From contig JAQJVL010000030.1 in NCBI GenBank assembly GCA_035578905.1, forward strand, positions 435,159 to 499,158: 64,000 nucleotides of DNA. The letters run 5' to 3'. Made by a program: the position numbers and the translations under genes. The notes beneath the pieces are model-generated. The model was given only the letters and a program-made list of their open reading frames with translations. It was not told the DNA's origin and did no database searches. This DNA comes from Stictocephala bisonia. Taxonomy: Eukaryota; Arthropoda; Insecta; Hemiptera; Membracidae. Positions 49,440 through 61,394 of this stretch are shown here, piece after piece. The stretch's first letter is position 1. The number at the start of each line of letters is the position of its first letter.

Positions 49440-50180
49440 ATATTTTTTCGACAATTAATGTAAATATTAAAAACAATTTCTTGTATTAAATGTTTTCTTA
49501 AACATTGTTATAATGTAAAACAAATATTTCGTTCAATTTTTTACGTACTATCTATTGTCAAGATGTGAACATAAAGGTAGTGGTGCCCAAATCAAATCAG
49601 TATGTTAATTACACAATTTTTTTACACAAAAAATATCACCTTTCGTTTAAAAAAATAGTGACAGGAAACACTTCTCAGAAACACGCAGTCAAGATTTTCT
49701 ATGACACTTGTTCGGGCCATTTAAACACGTTAAATTTCACATTATCAAAAGAAAACTGGAATTATCAAATCGAAATCCCGCATGCAGAACAGAACTTAAA
49801 AGTTTTTTCCTGACAGTGTGCCGAGTCCTGAGTCATTTAATCAGCATTTTGCAACATTGATTAAAAACAAACTTTCATTGGTGACAGAGCCCACACAACA
49901 GCCTCGCCCTAACAAAACAATATTTCCTAATACTCTTTCTTCATACCTCGGTGACTCTCGTGAGGTCAGAATGCATTTCTAAATTTATAGTACAGCTGGA
50001 TACGATGGTATCATTCACAAAACCAAAAAAATCAGGCCAACTATATTGTAAACCCTTAGCTGTCGTTATAAATGCGCGCTTGTCACAGAGAGACTTGTAA
50101 TCTTCCGTGTAACTGGCGTTCAGTTGCAATTATGTCAACGATTTCTAAAGTGAACGACGAAACGAGCGTGTTTTTGAAAG
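49440..50180. other. AT-rich DNA with an 82-codon frame
   Basis: The plus frame at 49565-49813 (LHKKYHLSFKKIV ... NFTLSKENWNYQIEIP) looks moderately protein-like but matches nothing I know. A reverse-transcriptase relic starts 450 bp downstream on the same strand, so it might be an upstream part of that element. This is speculative. Confidence 0.25.
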
Positions 50181-50182
50181 AA

Positions 50183-50229
<47 letters not shown>
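50183..50229. repeat. (TA)n(TG)n(TA)n compound microsatellite
   Basis: TA, TG and TA tracts in succession. Confidence 0.95.
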
Positions 50230-50230
<1 letters not shown>

Positions 50231-50254
50231 ATTTCCTAACACAATATTTTGAGT

Positions 50255-50660
50255 AATAAACAATACGGGTTTGTTAGAGAATGGGATACGATTGATACCA
50301 TGATTGACTTCGTTACCGGTGTGATCACAGCACTGGATGAGAAATACAGGCTGTGGGAGTAACTAGATTTATAGAAGCCGTTCGATTCCTTAGATCGCAA
50401 TATAATTTTTGAACGTCTTTACTGGATTAGTGCGATTAGTGTTAGGAGGGTGTCTCTGGAATCGTACTTACAGTGTAGAACCACATCAGATGTGTATTTA
50501 TTCATTGGTAGAACCCAACTTGTAGTAGTGTTCAGTCCGGAAATGTAATGTTAAAATTTAGAGTTCTTCAAGGTTCCGTTTTAGGACCAATCCTTTATAA
50601 TTGATATGAAAAATATTTCAGAAATAGTAAATAACTTAATGTTTTACGGGATAAGTGTAA
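50255..50660 (+). pseudogene. non-LTR reverse transcriptase relic
   Basis: One plus frame, interrupted by several stops, reads QYGFVREWDTIDTMIDFV, then KPFDSLDRNIIFERLYWI, then ESYLQCRTTSDVYLFIGRT. In a shifted frame GGTTCCGTTTTAGGACCAAT gives GSVLGPILY. This order fits the fingers region, motif A remnant, the R-x-x region and the G-x-V-L-G-P motif of non-LTR reverse transcriptases. The FADD catalytic box is lost downstream. It is a different copy and probably a different subfamily from the 29.5-31 kb relic. Confidence 0.65.
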
Positions 50661-50830
50661 CTAGAATTAGTTTTTCGAACTGATTTCGCTTAATATGAAA
50701 ATGGGTTTGGTTTATTATTAAAATGTTAAATAACGGTTACTTGTACCAGTATTTAAAATAAAAATCAGGGGTAACATTAAAATATAATCTCAAGAAGCAA
50801 TAATTTTGCTTTCTTTAACAAAGGGTATCA
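50645..50830 (+). repeat. dispersed repeat family C, copy 1
   Basis: GGATAAGTGTAACTAG, TTTTTCGAACTGATTTCGCT and later an AACATTAAAATATAATCTCA stretch correspond to 63530-63680 (GGATAAGTGTGACTGG, TTTTTCGAACTGGTTTTAGT, AAATTAAAATCTGGTCTCA). Confidence 0.55.
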
Positions 50831-51059
50831 ATTTTAAACTGTTAAGTCCGTATATATATATATATAGCGTTAACCTTTGTTGAATTAAATATTGGGCCTT
50901 ATTTAATCTAATATGGCAGCAGCTATAGCAGAATTTTACGAGAATTGAGTATAGAACCTCCCGCCCACAATGTCCACAATACTTGGCACCCAAGTAGTTG
51001 GAACAAAGCACTACACCACATTGTGGGCTATATAATAAACTCACAAAAATAAAAATATG

Positions 51060-51940
51060 ATAGTAATAAGATCAAAATGTTTCCTGTAATGAATTAATTA
51101 AGTTATTCGGAACAAAACATATAAAGTGGAACAGTGTTATACAATAATAAAATTGTTACCTTTTTATGAAACAATAATTACCATATTAAGAAAAACTGGC
51201 CGTGGAATGTTAGTTGAACCCTCACAAGAAATGATATTTCGTTACCAGAAGAATTGAGAAGATGTCGAGAATAACGTCACTTTACAAGTCACAACCCCCT
51301 TATAGGGGCGAGGAAAACTGAGTTACTTTAACACGGCAAGCTGCTGCGATGTTGGCATTATATTAGTGAAAACTAGATAAAAACACCGCAGAGGCGGCAG
51401 ATAGCATTACTTCGTACGTGCGTCTCCTAAACCCATTCTGATAAACCAATATTGCACAGCCTGTAAAACGTTTAGCCAATTTTTGTGAATAAGAAAAGTA
51501 AAGGACGGCTTTAAGTTATTAATATCCTTACACTAAACGTTTGGACGCATGACAGTTGCAATTTCAAACTGTTATTATAGACTACAATAACAAGACTACA
51601 ATTATAGATCACGTATCGTCGTTTTCAAGTTCATATTGGACCGATCTAATTATTTAGGAAGCAAAAGTAAATAATCTGCTTTTAATGACATAATAATTGA
51701 ACTTAAATAAAAGAGAGACCAACATCTACAACGCATCAAATTGTATATGAATTTAAAGAACTCTTTGGAGCTATCGTTTCTAGAACTCATCAATTTTATG
51801 ACATTTTGCCTGTTCAAATGTTCTTCGTGGCTTATTGTAAGCCTAAGCACTTTTTCCATATTCCTTTCTTTCCGATAAAAACTACGAACATTAACATTTT
51901 AATGTACTGGGGCACTTATGCAGTATTAAGTGTTGAGATT
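51060..51940. other. AT-rich DNA, nothing recognised
   Basis: The minus frame at 51650-51859 has no known domain. Confidence 0.45.
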
Positions 51941-52139
51941 ACAGTTGCATGATGCAGAACTAGTAACCTTGATGCAGATCATCGCTAGACAAGCAGTGGC
52001 AGGAAGTTGCCGGTTAAGCAATATCGTGTAGGAGACAAGGAGCAGTTACAATCTTGATGCACCGGCGATAAACGTAAAAGGTCTGTCAGGGCTTGTCACT
52101 TCACGATGTAACAAAAAAACACAGTCAGATAGGAACTAA

Positions 52140-52530
52140 GTAGGAATTAAGGAGCAGCTGCAGCCTTGAATACAATGGCAATACACTGGTAGGTTTCACG
52201 CCTATTTTGGGGGGCGGGGGTCACGTTCTATCACAGTTTTCTACCTTAAAATGTGAAAAACAATGTCGTTTACGAATCAAGCAGCAACAATAACCTTGGA
52301 AACAATGGCAATACAGTGTGGTAGGTTTTACACCCATTTGGTAGGGGGGGGGGGGTCACGTTCTGTCGCAGTTTTCTACCTCAAGATGTGAAAGACAATG
52401 TCGTTTACGAATCAAGCATCAGCAACAACCTTGGATACAATGGCAACACACTGTGGTAGGTTTTACACCCATTTGGAAGGGGGCGGGGGGTCATGTTCTG
52501 TCGCAGATTTCTACCTCAAGAAGTCAAAGA
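52140..52530. repeat. ~130-135 bp tandem repeat with G-runs, 3 copies
   Basis: The unit contains AACCTTGGATACAATGGCAA, CACTGTGGTAGGTTTTACAC, a G-run of 10-14 bases sometimes split by C, GTCACGTTCTGTCGCAGTTT and GACAATGTCGTTTACGAATC. CAATGGC falls at 52173, 52303 and 52438. Older diverged units may extend upstream to about 51950. The G-run differs in each copy. Confidence 0.88.
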
Positions 52531-52764
52531 CAGCTAAGCAATGACGCGAATCAAGAAGTATTTACAAAATTACATTTATAGTATTGGCAATAAACATTGA
52601 TAGCTTTGTGTCTTCCGTAACACAAGTAGTAAAAACGTTGTGATTTCACGCTTTAAGTTAATCTTTCGTCTAGGTAGGTAATGTTATTTTGGCTAAATTA
52701 CATTTAATCTGAGAAAAACACCATACACATGCCATTTAATCCTACATAAAACAATCCTGGTTGG

Positions 52765-53570
52765 GGTAAGACAAGGAATGATCTACAGCGAAGTCCCCAT
52801 TGGAGCCCTGCAATCCGAATTGAACCTCCAGAATCTTGAACTAAGACGCTTTGTTTTTGACATCATCTTCCTCCACAAACTCTTGGTTGGAGGTGTAAAC
52901 TCCCCTGATCTTCTGGGCCAGGTGGACCTTCGCGTCCCAAGTAGAACGAGATCCACGGAACTCTTCAGTAGACGTCACTATGCGAGACAGTACGAGTTCC
53001 ACAGCCCTCTGGCAAGGATGCTGCGTGGAGGAAACTCTGTTTGCAGCCAAGTCGACTTTTTCTTCGACAGCGCTGGATCTATAAAAAGAAAACTGTTGAA
53101 CCTTGAACTTTCCACTGTGTAAGGCAATATACTCAATTTGGTGACCCTACATTGATCTGTTGTGTCTGATAAGTTTATTTATACCTAGTTATTGTACCTT
53201 TTGTGTTATTTGTGCCTGGTTACTGTACATATTAATTGTTAGTTACTTATTCGTTGATCTATTTATTGTATTTGTAACTATTGAACTATTTATTTATTTA
53301 TCGAATCTATCTACTACTAAGTTATATACATTCTTTATATTGTTATCTGTCGATTTCACGTAGCAAATGGTTTAAAGCAATAATTTACTTGATGCCTAGT
53401 ATAGTTATGTAGCTATTAAGTACCTTAAGTTTTGAATAAATTGTTATGTCTCTGTAAATTTGTAAATAAAAAAAAATGGCTTAGCCGTTGGAAGGCAATA
53501 AAATAAAATAAAATAAAATAAAATAAAATAAAATAAAATAAAATAAAATAAAATAAAATAAAATAAAATC
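52765..53570 (+). pseudogene. 5'-truncated non-LTR retrotransposon, C-terminus, 3' UTR and tail
   Basis: An intact 114-codon frame ending at 53122 carries VPIGALQSELNLQNLELRR, then FDIIFLHKLLVGGVNSPDLL, then VDLRVPSRTRSTELFSRRHY and SPLARMLRGGN. This is the typical C-terminal domain after the reverse transcriptase in Jockey-clade insect elements (D-I-I-F-L-x-K-L-L ... C/S-P-x-L-L ... R-V-P-x-R-x-T-R). After the stop come about 370 bp of 3' UTR and ATGGCTTAGCCGTTGGAAGG, followed by an (ATAAA)n tail at 53498-53569. The tail and lack of internal stops suggest a recent insertion. The reverse transcriptase and endonuclease are absent, as expected from 5' truncation near 52765. Confidence 0.82.
53498..53569. 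repeat. (AATAA)n tail microsatellite
   Basis: About 14 AATAA units form the 3' tail of the truncated retrotransposon. Confidence 0.97.
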
Positions 53571-53579
53571 CTATATAAA

Positions 53580-55240
53580 ATCCTACATATCACTATCTAC
53601 TTTAAACGATTTATATTTCGTGTACATTGATTACGTGCTATTAATGCTACATTCGATGCTTTTCTCAAGTGTCGGACTTAAGTTAGTGGAGGCCAGAGGT
53701 CACAGTGATAGCTCCAACACCAACTGATACCACGGATTGATTCAGCCTGGTCCACGTGTCTCCTCCCCTCCCTCCCCCAAGTATCTATCTCTCTCACGTA
53801 CTCATTGGTGCGATGTTTGTCTGCGGTCCCTCTCTGTCTGATTGACGGTCTGGGAGACTCCACTTTCTATCAATTATGTCGATTCTTTTAGACACTTCCA
53901 GAGTGGTCGACACTATCTGGGTCAATTTAATCGAAGAAAGCAACATGAAACTATTAACAATTATGTTTTTGTTGTTTAAAAATTGACCAAGACGAGAGCA
54001 ATATGAGTTTACTTACAATAAATTCCATTTTGGAGTTTTTTTTAAGTTACGAAAAATATTCTTTGAAAGTATATTTGCCAAAGTACGCGTATTATTCTTC
54101 GATTCAGAAACCAACTGCTCAATCGGGGGAAACAAATCATAAATGTATGAGAAAGCTAAATAATAAATACTGCATATTATTTTATTTGGTTCTAATAACT
54201 TATAATGTTGTGGATCTTACATTTTATAGTGAAAAAACCCTTTTAACAAGTGTTTTAATGCTAAAACTGGTAAAAACGTTGATATCAAAATAGGTTTTTA
54301 ACAGAGGTTACATAATATGGAAAACTGTTTCGAGGTAACAGACGTATTAAATAAGTGCTGCCCAAATTAGGACAAGTATCTGGGTGACAGAGAATCTATC
54401 TTAAAAACAACAGTTGATGATTAATGATACAACTATCTAAATTATGACTTTGTTTATTTATGACGGTTGGGATTTATTATTTTAACTATGAAATAGATAA
54501 AACAGTTTCCTGAACACCGTGTGAATGTTATTAAATTACGATAGTTTACCAGATAAATATAATACAAGTATTTAAACTACGAAAACCCATGTTAAACGTT
54601 GACAACCCCTGTTAAACTTCAAAAACCTCTGTTCATCTACAGCAGCTCTGGTTTATCTACAACCCCTGTCCAGCAGACGTAGCATCTAACAGAAAATATA
54701 TTGTAATGAGATTCTTTCACAAACATCTTTGTGAATTCATAATAGCATCTCACAAAATAATCGCCATTTAAATAGAACTCCAACTCGTTCTATTGAATAT
54801 TGGATGGCGGGGTCTGTAAAACTAATAATAAAGTTGGGGGGAAACGGGAACTTTAAAGTTTTTAATTTACCAAATATGCGTAAATTAGACCTTTGGTGTT
54901 AATACTTAAGGACTTCATAATGTATTACATACAGTTGGTAAAAGATACAAATTTTATAAATCATGTTTATCATTGGAACATATACAACATGTACAATTAG
55001 TAGCATCTTCATGAATTCTTCATTATTTTATTGAAACAAATCCCAATAAAAAAATCAATCAAGGTTTAAATTTTGTAACCTCATTCAATTTCGAAATAAA
55101 ACACATTTCTCACCAATTTCATTTATTTTTTGTTGTTGTTCCTATTTGTTATTACATTTCAATGTTTTATGCTATAAACACGTATCTCTTCATTTACAAG
55201 TATTTACGGAGAATAACAGCTTAACTAATATGAAGTCAAT
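53580..55240. other. AT-rich DNA, nothing recognised
   Basis: A pyrimidine-rich, GC-richer patch lies at 53680-53870. The 96-codon frame at 54003-54293 has no known domain. Confidence 0.45.
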
Positions 55241-55244
55241 ATCT

Positions 55245-55300
55245 ACTTACAGAGAAGAAAGTCCATGTGTCGTAACTCACCTGTAAGTTAACAAAACAGA
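55245..55300 (-). other. ratchet-point-like splice site with possible 30 nt microexon
   Basis: On the minus strand CTGTTTTGTTAACTTACAG is followed at once by GTGAGTT (junction between plus 55281 and 55280). Thirty bases later TTCTCT|GTAAGTAG gives a second strong donor (after plus 55251). This is either a recursive-splicing site with its downstream RS-exon donor or a 30 nt microexon (55251-55280). The microexon is open in two frames. A second site with the same TTACAG|GTGAGT core is at 2787. No RNA evidence is available. Confidence 0.35.
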
Positions 55301-55309
55301 AATGTAATA

Positions 55310-57220
55310 CAGTAAATACAAATATGTTATTTACTTAACACAGTAAAAATAATTTGTACAATAAAATGAGATTATTTTTCACGAAACACATTAACAATTA
55401 GGTAGTCAGTGTTGACATATTAAAGAGTAAATTTAACCAACTACATATTGAAGCATTGTAAACCCAGTTAATCAATGTTACAGTTTGTGGTTGAGGGGGA
55501 TTGTTAATATTGCTGGAAGAGAAAGATCGCCGTTGACAATGGGATTGCTGACGTTGCAAAGCTGGAACGTCGCTTCTAATACAGCACACATTGAACACTG
55601 GAGAAAAATACACACTGTGCACTAATACTGTAGTTCAGTGATCTCCATTCCGAGTTTCCGTTGCGCAACGTCTATTATTTACTATACATTTTCGCGACGC
55701 CGTGAACAACATCAGACGCATCAACAAGACATGAATGTTTTGCAAGCATTGCATATACTAATCAGTACTGCGTTTCCCCTTTTCATTGCCATAGTTATTT
55801 AATTTAAAGTAAATTTTTGATAAAGATGGTTTCATCCCTTTTTGAATCACCTACAATTGCACGATGGTTGGTTGACATGTTTGACTGTGATTGCGGCTCA
55901 GTCAAACATAAGAACTGATAAACAATCGAGTTTAAAACAGATATTTAACATCGTTGGGCGAATATTTAATGAGGAAATCATCGTAGGCCATTGTATGAAC
56001 GGATTTTACTTCGAAATATCGTGAATTACAGAATGAAGTGATTCCGTAAAGGAGTCTGAAACAGTATTCAATAAAAACGTTTCGTAACCTTAAAAATGTC
56101 CGACATTTCCTGTAACCGATCGTTCTACTCAGAAGTTTCAATTAGTGATTGATTTTATATCAAGTAATGAGCGTCTCCACTGACACACGAAATCGACTTA
56201 GTGAAAAACCAAATGTTCTAACGGAACAAAACTATAGAAATTTAAAACTAAATTTCAGTATTTAAGATTAATCAGTCAATAACACTCATCTTTGAAGATT
56301 AATTCAGCAATTTAATGATAAACCTAAACTGTAAAGTTCATAGTTTTCTGCATAAGCAATCAGTTGTTGTTGTTGTTATTAGAAACAACACAAAAAGTTC
56401 CTCCAAATCAATTCAAATTTCAGTAAAACTCGAATAGGGAACAAACAATAAATCAAATAAGTGGCACAATAAAGTACTAAAACTGAATAAAAAATAAATT
56501 TAAATATTTTTATAAAACAACAAAATACAATACAGAGTCATTACAAATACAGAAAGAAACAGTGCTTGAGTATAGTTAATTTGTGCTCACTTACTAAAAT
56601 CTAGTTTTATTTTAAACATACTGTATGCAACGAAAAAGTCATAATTTCATAATATTAATGAAATTAACATAAAACAATTAATCTGTTTCCAACTTTAATA
56701 GAAGATTTTAAATCAATAAAAACAGAAAAGTAAACAAGATCGACTATAATTTAACGCTTTGCTTACTACCCAAAGACTGAAAATACAAATGTTTACAATC
56801 TAAGATATTGTGCGATATAAGTCAATTAAACAAGTATTTCCTGGAACAAGCGAGATAGTGACATGCTAGCTGTTTTACAATACGATATGGTTAATCAACA
56901 TTGCTGAAGTTACAAACCCGCATAAATTTAATTCATGCGGAGTTAAAATTTTTCAATTTGTTTATGTTAAATAAATAAGCACAGGTAAAGTGTACAAGTT
57001 ATTTTAGAGCTATTTGTTTCTACCCAGACAAAAATTTAAGTCAGACGTCAGCGTAAAAGTTCAAATTCTAAACTTCATTGACTTATAATCTAAGGCTGCA
57101 TTGTATAAACAATGACCTAATTAATCACAATAATTTTAATTTTCCGGCAATGTAGGTTGATACAATGAGCCATTCGTGTCTCTTTAATATTAATTTAATA
57201 CGATAATATAAATACTCGGA
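55310..57220. other. AT-rich DNA, nothing recognised
   Basis: No arrays or coding motifs. Confidence 0.5.
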
Positions 57221-57360
57221 CCGTGAATCTCGACACTGTTAACGCGCCAGAACGGTTACACAGTGAGCGGCGACAACAAGCTGTTCTTAGTTATCTTAAC
57301 AGTTTGATGAAGCTAAATCAGTTACATAAGGTAAAAGAATGGGAAGCGCTTCCACTAATG

Positions 57361-57361
<1 letters not shown>

Positions 57362-57402
<41 letters not shown>
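57362..57402. repeat. (TA)n microsatellite
   Basis: About 40 bp of TA. Confidence 0.96.
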
Positions 57403-57407
<5 letters not shown>

Positions 57408-57639
57408 ACAAGTATATTCATTTGTAACACTCAATCCCTAATTGGCCCTAACATCCAACAGCGTTTTGGCGCTAATCGCGATAAAGAACTATATACCGAA
57501 ATGTATTAAAAGCCTCAAGTTTGTCTTATGTTACCAAGCGAATCCGTCCGTAACACTAAACTTGGGTAGCAACGCCATAAACTTGTGACTTTCCAACCCT
57601 CACACTGATAGTAGTGACTAGCATATGGGCTGCGTCACA

Positions 57640-57905
57640 GATAAAAAAAATAAAGAGGTTTATTTCTTATGGCCGCAGCGAACGCGTCAGTGAGTTAGAC
57701 ATAAGTTACCATTAGTGTTAATCTTTTAAAATATATAGTAATAATTAGTAAATTTATCCTTCATGATTTGGAGCGGAATAAAGGACCGACAACGGTGCTG
57801 GTTCTTCAACAGTCCGGCGAACTGGAGAAATAACTACTGGACACCCAATCAACGCACTACTAAATGCAACCTCTGTTTCTTTCTTCTCTATACCTGATTG
57901 CAAGA
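57640..57905 (+). repeat. dispersed repeat family A, copy 2
   Basis: AAATAAAGAGGTTTATTTCT then TATGGCCGCAGCGAACGCG, an AT-rich middle (ATCCTTCATGATTTGGAG) and CCGGCGAACTGGAGAAAT, CACCCAATCAACGCACTA match the block order of 5449-5790. An internal deletion relative to that copy removes about 80 bp. Confidence 0.75.
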
Positions 57906-57909
57906 GGTC

Positions 57910-58370
57910 GCAATTTGCATGGTATCGCCACATGTTTGTCAAGTTTGTGTATGTAGCTTTTTCTACTGTATCTATTAATAGACAGACTTTCAAGACGGCG
58001 ATCTAAAGTTAGTCAAGTCTTTAAACGAAAAATAGGTTACAGTTTGAAAAATATGTCTACAGCGAGCCACACCTACGTCCTGTTATGTGTTTGGTTAACA
58101 TTTTGGACACTTTACTTTCATTTTAATCGAAATATAGTATAGACCTTGATCAGGGAGAACGGCAGAGAGCGTGTCGATAGTGTTACCGATATGTGTGTGC
58201 AACATGGCCCCTGGTCTGCCGCTGATAGCGATCTCATCGCTCTGACGACCACCCCTTCTGGTGGGGTTGCTATCGCACGCGTCTGTCGTCGGTGTTGCAA
58301 ATAAATAGCGCTTGCAAGGTTCTTGAGGTTACTTGTAATGAAACTAACAATAAATTAATACCTTTGCGAT
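57910..58370. other. unrecognised, includes GC-richer block
   Basis: 58150-58300 is GC- and CpG-richer and includes CCACCCCTTCTGGTGGGG, an inverted-repeat-like stretch. It may be part of a mobile element, but there is no second copy in the window to confirm this. Confidence 0.3.
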
Positions 58371-58375
58371 AATTT

Positions 58376-58852
58376 GAATATAATTATGTTAGGACCTATA
58401 GAATAAATAATATTTGCCCTTAACCAGTAACCTTAACCTCGTCAGTCTAGCTGTTTCGTACCATGCTCATCCAGCTTGTGACATTAACCTCACAATATAA
58501 TTATGTTAGGAGCAGACCTATAGAATAAATAATATTTGCCCTTAACCAGTAACCTTAACCTCGTCAGTCTAGCTGTTTCGTACCATGCTCATCCAGCTTG
58601 TGACATTAACCTCACAATATAATTATGTTAGGAGCAGACCTATAGAATAAATAATATTTGCCCTTAACCTCGTCAGTCTAGCTGTTTCGTACCATGCTCA
58701 TCCAGCTTGTGACATTAACCTCACAATATAATTATGTTAGGAGCAGACCTATAGAATAAATAATATTTGCCCTTAACCAGTAATCTTAACCTCGTCAGTC
58801 TAGCTGTTTCGTACCATGCTCATCCAGCTTGTGACATTAACCTCACAAAATG
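58376..58852. repeat. ~122 bp tandem repeat, 4 copies
   Basis: The unit contains ATAATATTTGCCCTTAACCA, CCTTAACCTCGTCAGTCTAG, CTGTTTCGTACCATGCTCAT, CCAGCTTGTGACATTAACCT and CACAATATAATTATGTTAGG. TTTGCCC falls at about 58413, 58535, 58657 and 58766. The third copy lacks the 13-14 bp CCAGTAACCTTAA segment. Copies are otherwise nearly identical. Confidence 0.95.
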
Positions 58853-58859
58853 CTAATTA

Positions 58860-61300
58860 GAAAAACTCATCTTAATTTGATAGTTACAGAGCGGTTGTTT
58901 TGTGAAATTGTTATAAAATACTTATAACAATTTCACATTCGAAAGAGAAATACATTTTTAAATAAAAATAGTCTTGGCCATTAAAAACTTATATTAAAAC
59001 AGCTACTTAAATAATTGAACTACAGATTAGAAATAATAAGTAAGAAAATATAAATAATAAGTGCTTAAGGTAATTTTACGTCCTCTTAATTTTTATCGTA
59101 TTGCTTCCTTCACTTGCTAGTTCTACTGGCCTAGTGAAGGAACGACCAATAGCTCAGTTGGGGATTTGAGCTTTGGACCTTGTTTCGCAGTCCGAAGTCT
59201 CGGCCCTTGAGATACTACGCCGGTTAGAAACGATGTTATGACAAATTTTAAAAATTAACATAATATAGTTATTATTTTTAACGATGTTTTAAAATTAGGA
59301 ATAAAATTTAAAACATTTTCTTTTTTTATGAAATACAAATATACTGTCATGTATTTGTTTAATGTACAATTTACTTTGAAGGAGAACAAATAACGTTTTA
59401 CGTAGGCAATTTTACGTAGGAATTGATAATTTTCTTCGGCTTATGTAATCACTGACAAACATCCAGTGAAACGTCATAGGAAACCAAATCTAATGTAATA
59501 TTAGTACAAGAAGGTCTGTTCTTCTAAAAGAGAAAAAAGGTATATTAAACCATGAACATTGATTTCGACAAATTACGTTAAAGTTAATTATGTTTAAAGA
59601 ATTCAGATAAAGGACAGACACAAAGTAATAGTTTTGTAAAACATGTATTACAAGTAAAAGTTGCCAACTATAACTTAACATTATCTCTATAATAATTTTG
59701 TAAATTACGATTCAAAATAATTATTGTATCTAACGAATACAATGTGCTGGCTTTTATAAAACCCAAGTTTTCATTCTAAATTGTACTAACTGTGTGATTT
59801 GTGGGAATAAAAGATTCTATGCCACATTAAATCTTCACAAACGAGGCTTTACTTTGATAATGGTACTTGGATGTGTAATGTAGCGCGGTGAATTGACTAG
59901 TGGGAACTATCTAAGTAATGGCTCAATTAATAAACAATACAAGTTCAATATGACGGAGTAAAGATATGTATTTATATTGTTGATTATTACCAGCTAACCA
60001 ACCTGATAAATTAAAGCTATTTCATTGGTCTTCAAATGATCATTTTATTACATTATATTTTATATTACATTACTTGTTAATCTGAAAGTTATTTGTCAGA
60101 GTTGGATTGTTCTTGATTGTTGATTTGTTGGATATTTCCAACCTTACTAGACACTAGTATTTCAAAAAAATAACAATTTTTAAATTATTTTGAACCAAAT
60201 TATAAAACCGTTTAGTAGTCCATAGTAAGACCCTGTTTTAATTATATTTATTACGTATTAAAAATGCACGAAATAAAAATAGTGTTTATTTTTAATTTTA
60301 AGAACCAATTATCAATTCAATTCCCTCGTGAAAGTGTATGAGATCGCCACAAATCAGGATTAGTGCTTAAATAAAAATGATTCACGAAAAACACAATAAG
60401 TGGAAGGTTACAAACACACATTTGTTTCAAGTTATTACACAAATTTAAATAGTTGTTAAAATATGTGTCTTGCGATGTTGATTTTTTGCATTTTTTACCA
60501 ACACGTGATATGCCGTTAACAAACTATTTGCAACAGAAAAAACTTATCATTGTCGTCGTTAAAAATAATATCTATGATTTTGCTGGTTTTCTCGAGTAAC
60601 TCAAACAATTAAATAGGTTTCACACTAAAATTTATCAATAGTTGATAAATATCCACCATTTACCGGGACGGCTATAATGTAATTTATAAATTTAAGCGTA
60701 CAAACACGTGATGTTCATCAGTAATGGTGCGTATTGTACTCGCTAATGAATATCAACACATCATATTGATACCATAACGATATGGTTGTATTGATTAAAC
60801 TGGAATATTCAAACGGAACTAATAACAGAACAAATTAAATGGTTAGAAATAAATTGATGACAAAATCAAATGTTTAATTTTTAAATAAGATGAACGATTC
60901 CAAACTTTATCATTTTTACTGTATTTTTATTTTGAGGGTAAACACCAGATATAAACAGCATTTAGGCACATCGAACGAAAAAAGCTGCTGCATTTTAAGA
61001 TTTAAATGCTGAACAGCTTTAAAAGATTATTCTGAAGTTTTCTATAATTGATAAAATTAAAAATGAACATTCCGATTGATGTCTAACAATTACACATGTA
61101 TAAATAAATTAATATTTGTTAAAATATAAAACATTTTCCTACAATCTATTTTTACCCGTTATATTATTAATTAATAAACTTGTTTAAGGGTTTAACTTTA
61201 AGAATTTATATTGATTAGTGGTTACAGCGGATGCTAAGTGTATTACAGTATACTAATTACAATATATATTATAAAAGTAATTGTACAATGTACGTCGGTA
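58860..61300. other. AT-rich DNA, one tRNA-like patch
   Basis: At 59140-59228 a stretch contains AATAGCTCAGTTGGGGATTT, which resembles a tRNA D-arm (A box). The plus strand lacks a matching B box at the right distance, so I do not call an RNA gene. The rest is AT-rich without features. Confidence 0.4.
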
Positions 61301-61394
61301 GATTGAAAACGAATGCCGGTACGATCGAAGGAGTTATATGGTGGGGTGTCTGAATATATCATTCATCCATCAAGTAGGTTCTCCGTTCTTATTC

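Noticed and set aside
50790..51044. Minus frame with GVVLCSNYLGAKY resembling a reverse-transcriptase post-palm block
   Set aside because: The similarity is weak and short, and the expected neighbouring motifs are missing on that strand.
54003..54293. 96-codon plus frame as a gene
   Set aside because: Lys/Leu/Tyr-rich as expected from AT-rich DNA, with no recognisable domain or promoter.
59140..59228. tRNA-like AATAGCTCAGTTGGGGATTT
   Set aside because: It resembles a D-arm, but no B box follows at the proper distance on that strand and no cloverleaf is apparent.
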